Below are positions 63,554 through 64,000 of a DNA stretch of 64,000 nt, in pieces. A program made the position numbers and the translations under genes. The stretch's first letter is position 1; each line of letters starts with the position of its first letter. The stretch is from an uncultured Deferribacteres bacterium. Its GTDB lineage: Bacteria > Zhuqueibacterota > JdFR-76 > DREG01. The stretch is from positions 1 through 64,000 of the forward strand of contig CAJVYQ010000017.1 of assembly GCA_913009825.1 (NCBI GenBank), read 5' to 3'. The notes beneath the pieces were generated by a model that was not told where the DNA came from, ran no database searches, and worked only from the letters and a program-made list of their open reading frames with translations.

Positions 63554-64000
63554 CTACTCTTTTATCTTTGTTATTTTCACCACCCAGGCAAAATCACACG
63601 GCGGATTCTTTTGCACGGCTGTGGGGATGTGAACCATAAATCCTCCCCCCACTTTTTCCCATTTCAATTCCCCATTAACACCGGGCATAGTAACCACTGC
63701 GCCATCTGCAGGTTGGATGCTGTTGAGCCAAATTCCGGACGGCGGTTTGGTTTCGCTTTTTTCAGGCAGGTAAATAGCGTAAACAGTGGTTTTATCCTTT
63801 TTTTGCGTGAGACAGACTTTCCCGTCTTTGAACGGCGGGATGGCCCGGGTTCCATAGATGGCCTCACCGTTCACTTTCATCCACTTGCCCACTCCCGCCA
63901 ATAATTTGTACGCGTCTGCATCCCACTCACCCTGAGCATTCGGGGCGATATTCAGCAATAGATTACCACCTTTGGAAACGATATCTACCAGCATTTGTAC
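63554..64000 (-). CDS. GH29 alpha-L-fucosidase, C-terminal part (gene continues beyond the window)
   Basis: C-terminal 149 residues of a GH29 alpha-L-fucosidase: 'VDIVSKGGNLLLNIAPNAQGEWD' and 'GKWMKVNGEAIYGTRAIPPFKDG' are standard GH29 landmarks at the end of the catalytic barrel and start of the C-terminal beta-sandwich. The frame is open to the window edge, so the start and active site lie outside. With the sulfatase nearby it suggests a fucose-containing, possibly sulfated, glycan as the target of region 3. Confidence 0.9.
   Translation of the reverse strand, partial: VQMLVDIVSKGGNLLLNIAPNAQGEWDADAYKLLAGVGKWMKVNGEAIYGTRAIPPFKDGKVCLTQKKDKTTVYAIYLPEKSETKPPSGIWLNSIQPADGAVVTMPGVNGELKWEKVGGGFMVHIPTAVQKNPPCDFAWVVKITKIKE

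Overview
The window looks like a chromosomal segment from a free-living Gram-negative bacterium of the Fibrobacterota-Chlorobiota-Bacteroidota (FCB) side of the tree, of the Calditrichota / KSB1 / Ignavibacteria kind. Four large exported proteins end in a type IX secretion (T9SS) type A sorting domain; three of these carry the 'QNYPNPFN' motif (or a close variant), which is characteristic of those lineages. There is also a PorV-family barrel, a TonB-dependent receptor with a carboxypeptidase-regulatory-like N-terminus, several lipoproteins, and many AT-rich intergenic gaps filled with palindromic repeats. I cannot assign a genus from sequence alone.

Region 1 (about 2.4-32.5 kb) is a beta-mannan / glucomannan utilisation locus. 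It encodes endo-mannanase-type enzymes (a T9SS-sorted GH26, a T9SS-sorted DUF5060-GH5-like enzyme, a lipoprotein GH26 and a lipoprotein GH5), and a non-catalytic surface protein with three tandem carbohydrate-binding-like repeats. Uptake is represented by a TonB-dependent receptor encoded with a PorV-like barrel and a 1206-residue T9SS-sorted surface protein (no SusD is present), plus a sodium:solute symporter. The cytoplasmic end is a cellobiose 2-epimerase and a GH130 4-O-beta-mannosyl-glucose phosphorylase. Together these would cut mannan outside, import mannobiose, epimerise it to mannosyl-glucose and phosphorolyse that to mannose-1-phosphate plus glucose. A LacI-type regulator heads the lacI - epimerase - GH26 operon. 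Four near-identical palindromes around GAAAACGTTTTC lie in front of lacI, the GH5 gene and the binding-protein gene, and look like its operators.

Region 2 (33-53 kb) is mostly housekeeping: M1 and M16 peptidases, an acyltransferase with unusual motifs, apt, acyP, a TIGR00725-like protein, asnS, a universal stress protein, gpsA, purM, tRNA-Leu(CAA), a second sodium:solute symporter with a previously uncalled 50-residue membrane partner, a PFL-activase-like radical SAM protein, a GDPD lipoprotein with a Tat-exported oxidoreductase, and an O-methyltransferase that carries a signal peptide. A fossil toxin follows an orphan antitoxin near 39.1 kb.

Region 3 (53.5-64 kb) is a second, decaying glycan locus: sulfatase, sialidase-fold protein, a GH67-N-terminal/malectin protein split by an in-frame stop, an MFS sugar transporter, a GH3 pseudogene and the end of a GH29 fucosidase. 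A frameshifted GxxExxY gene abutting three 100-bp tandem repeats sits in its middle.

The intergenic DNA holds at least three families of small mobile repeats. One has 12-bp terminal inverted repeats (GTAACTATTCAG) and 8-bp target duplications; one is a 122-bp element with two copies 57 kb apart; one is a three-hairpin element whose two copies show compensatory changes. No transposase, phage or CRISPR is visible.
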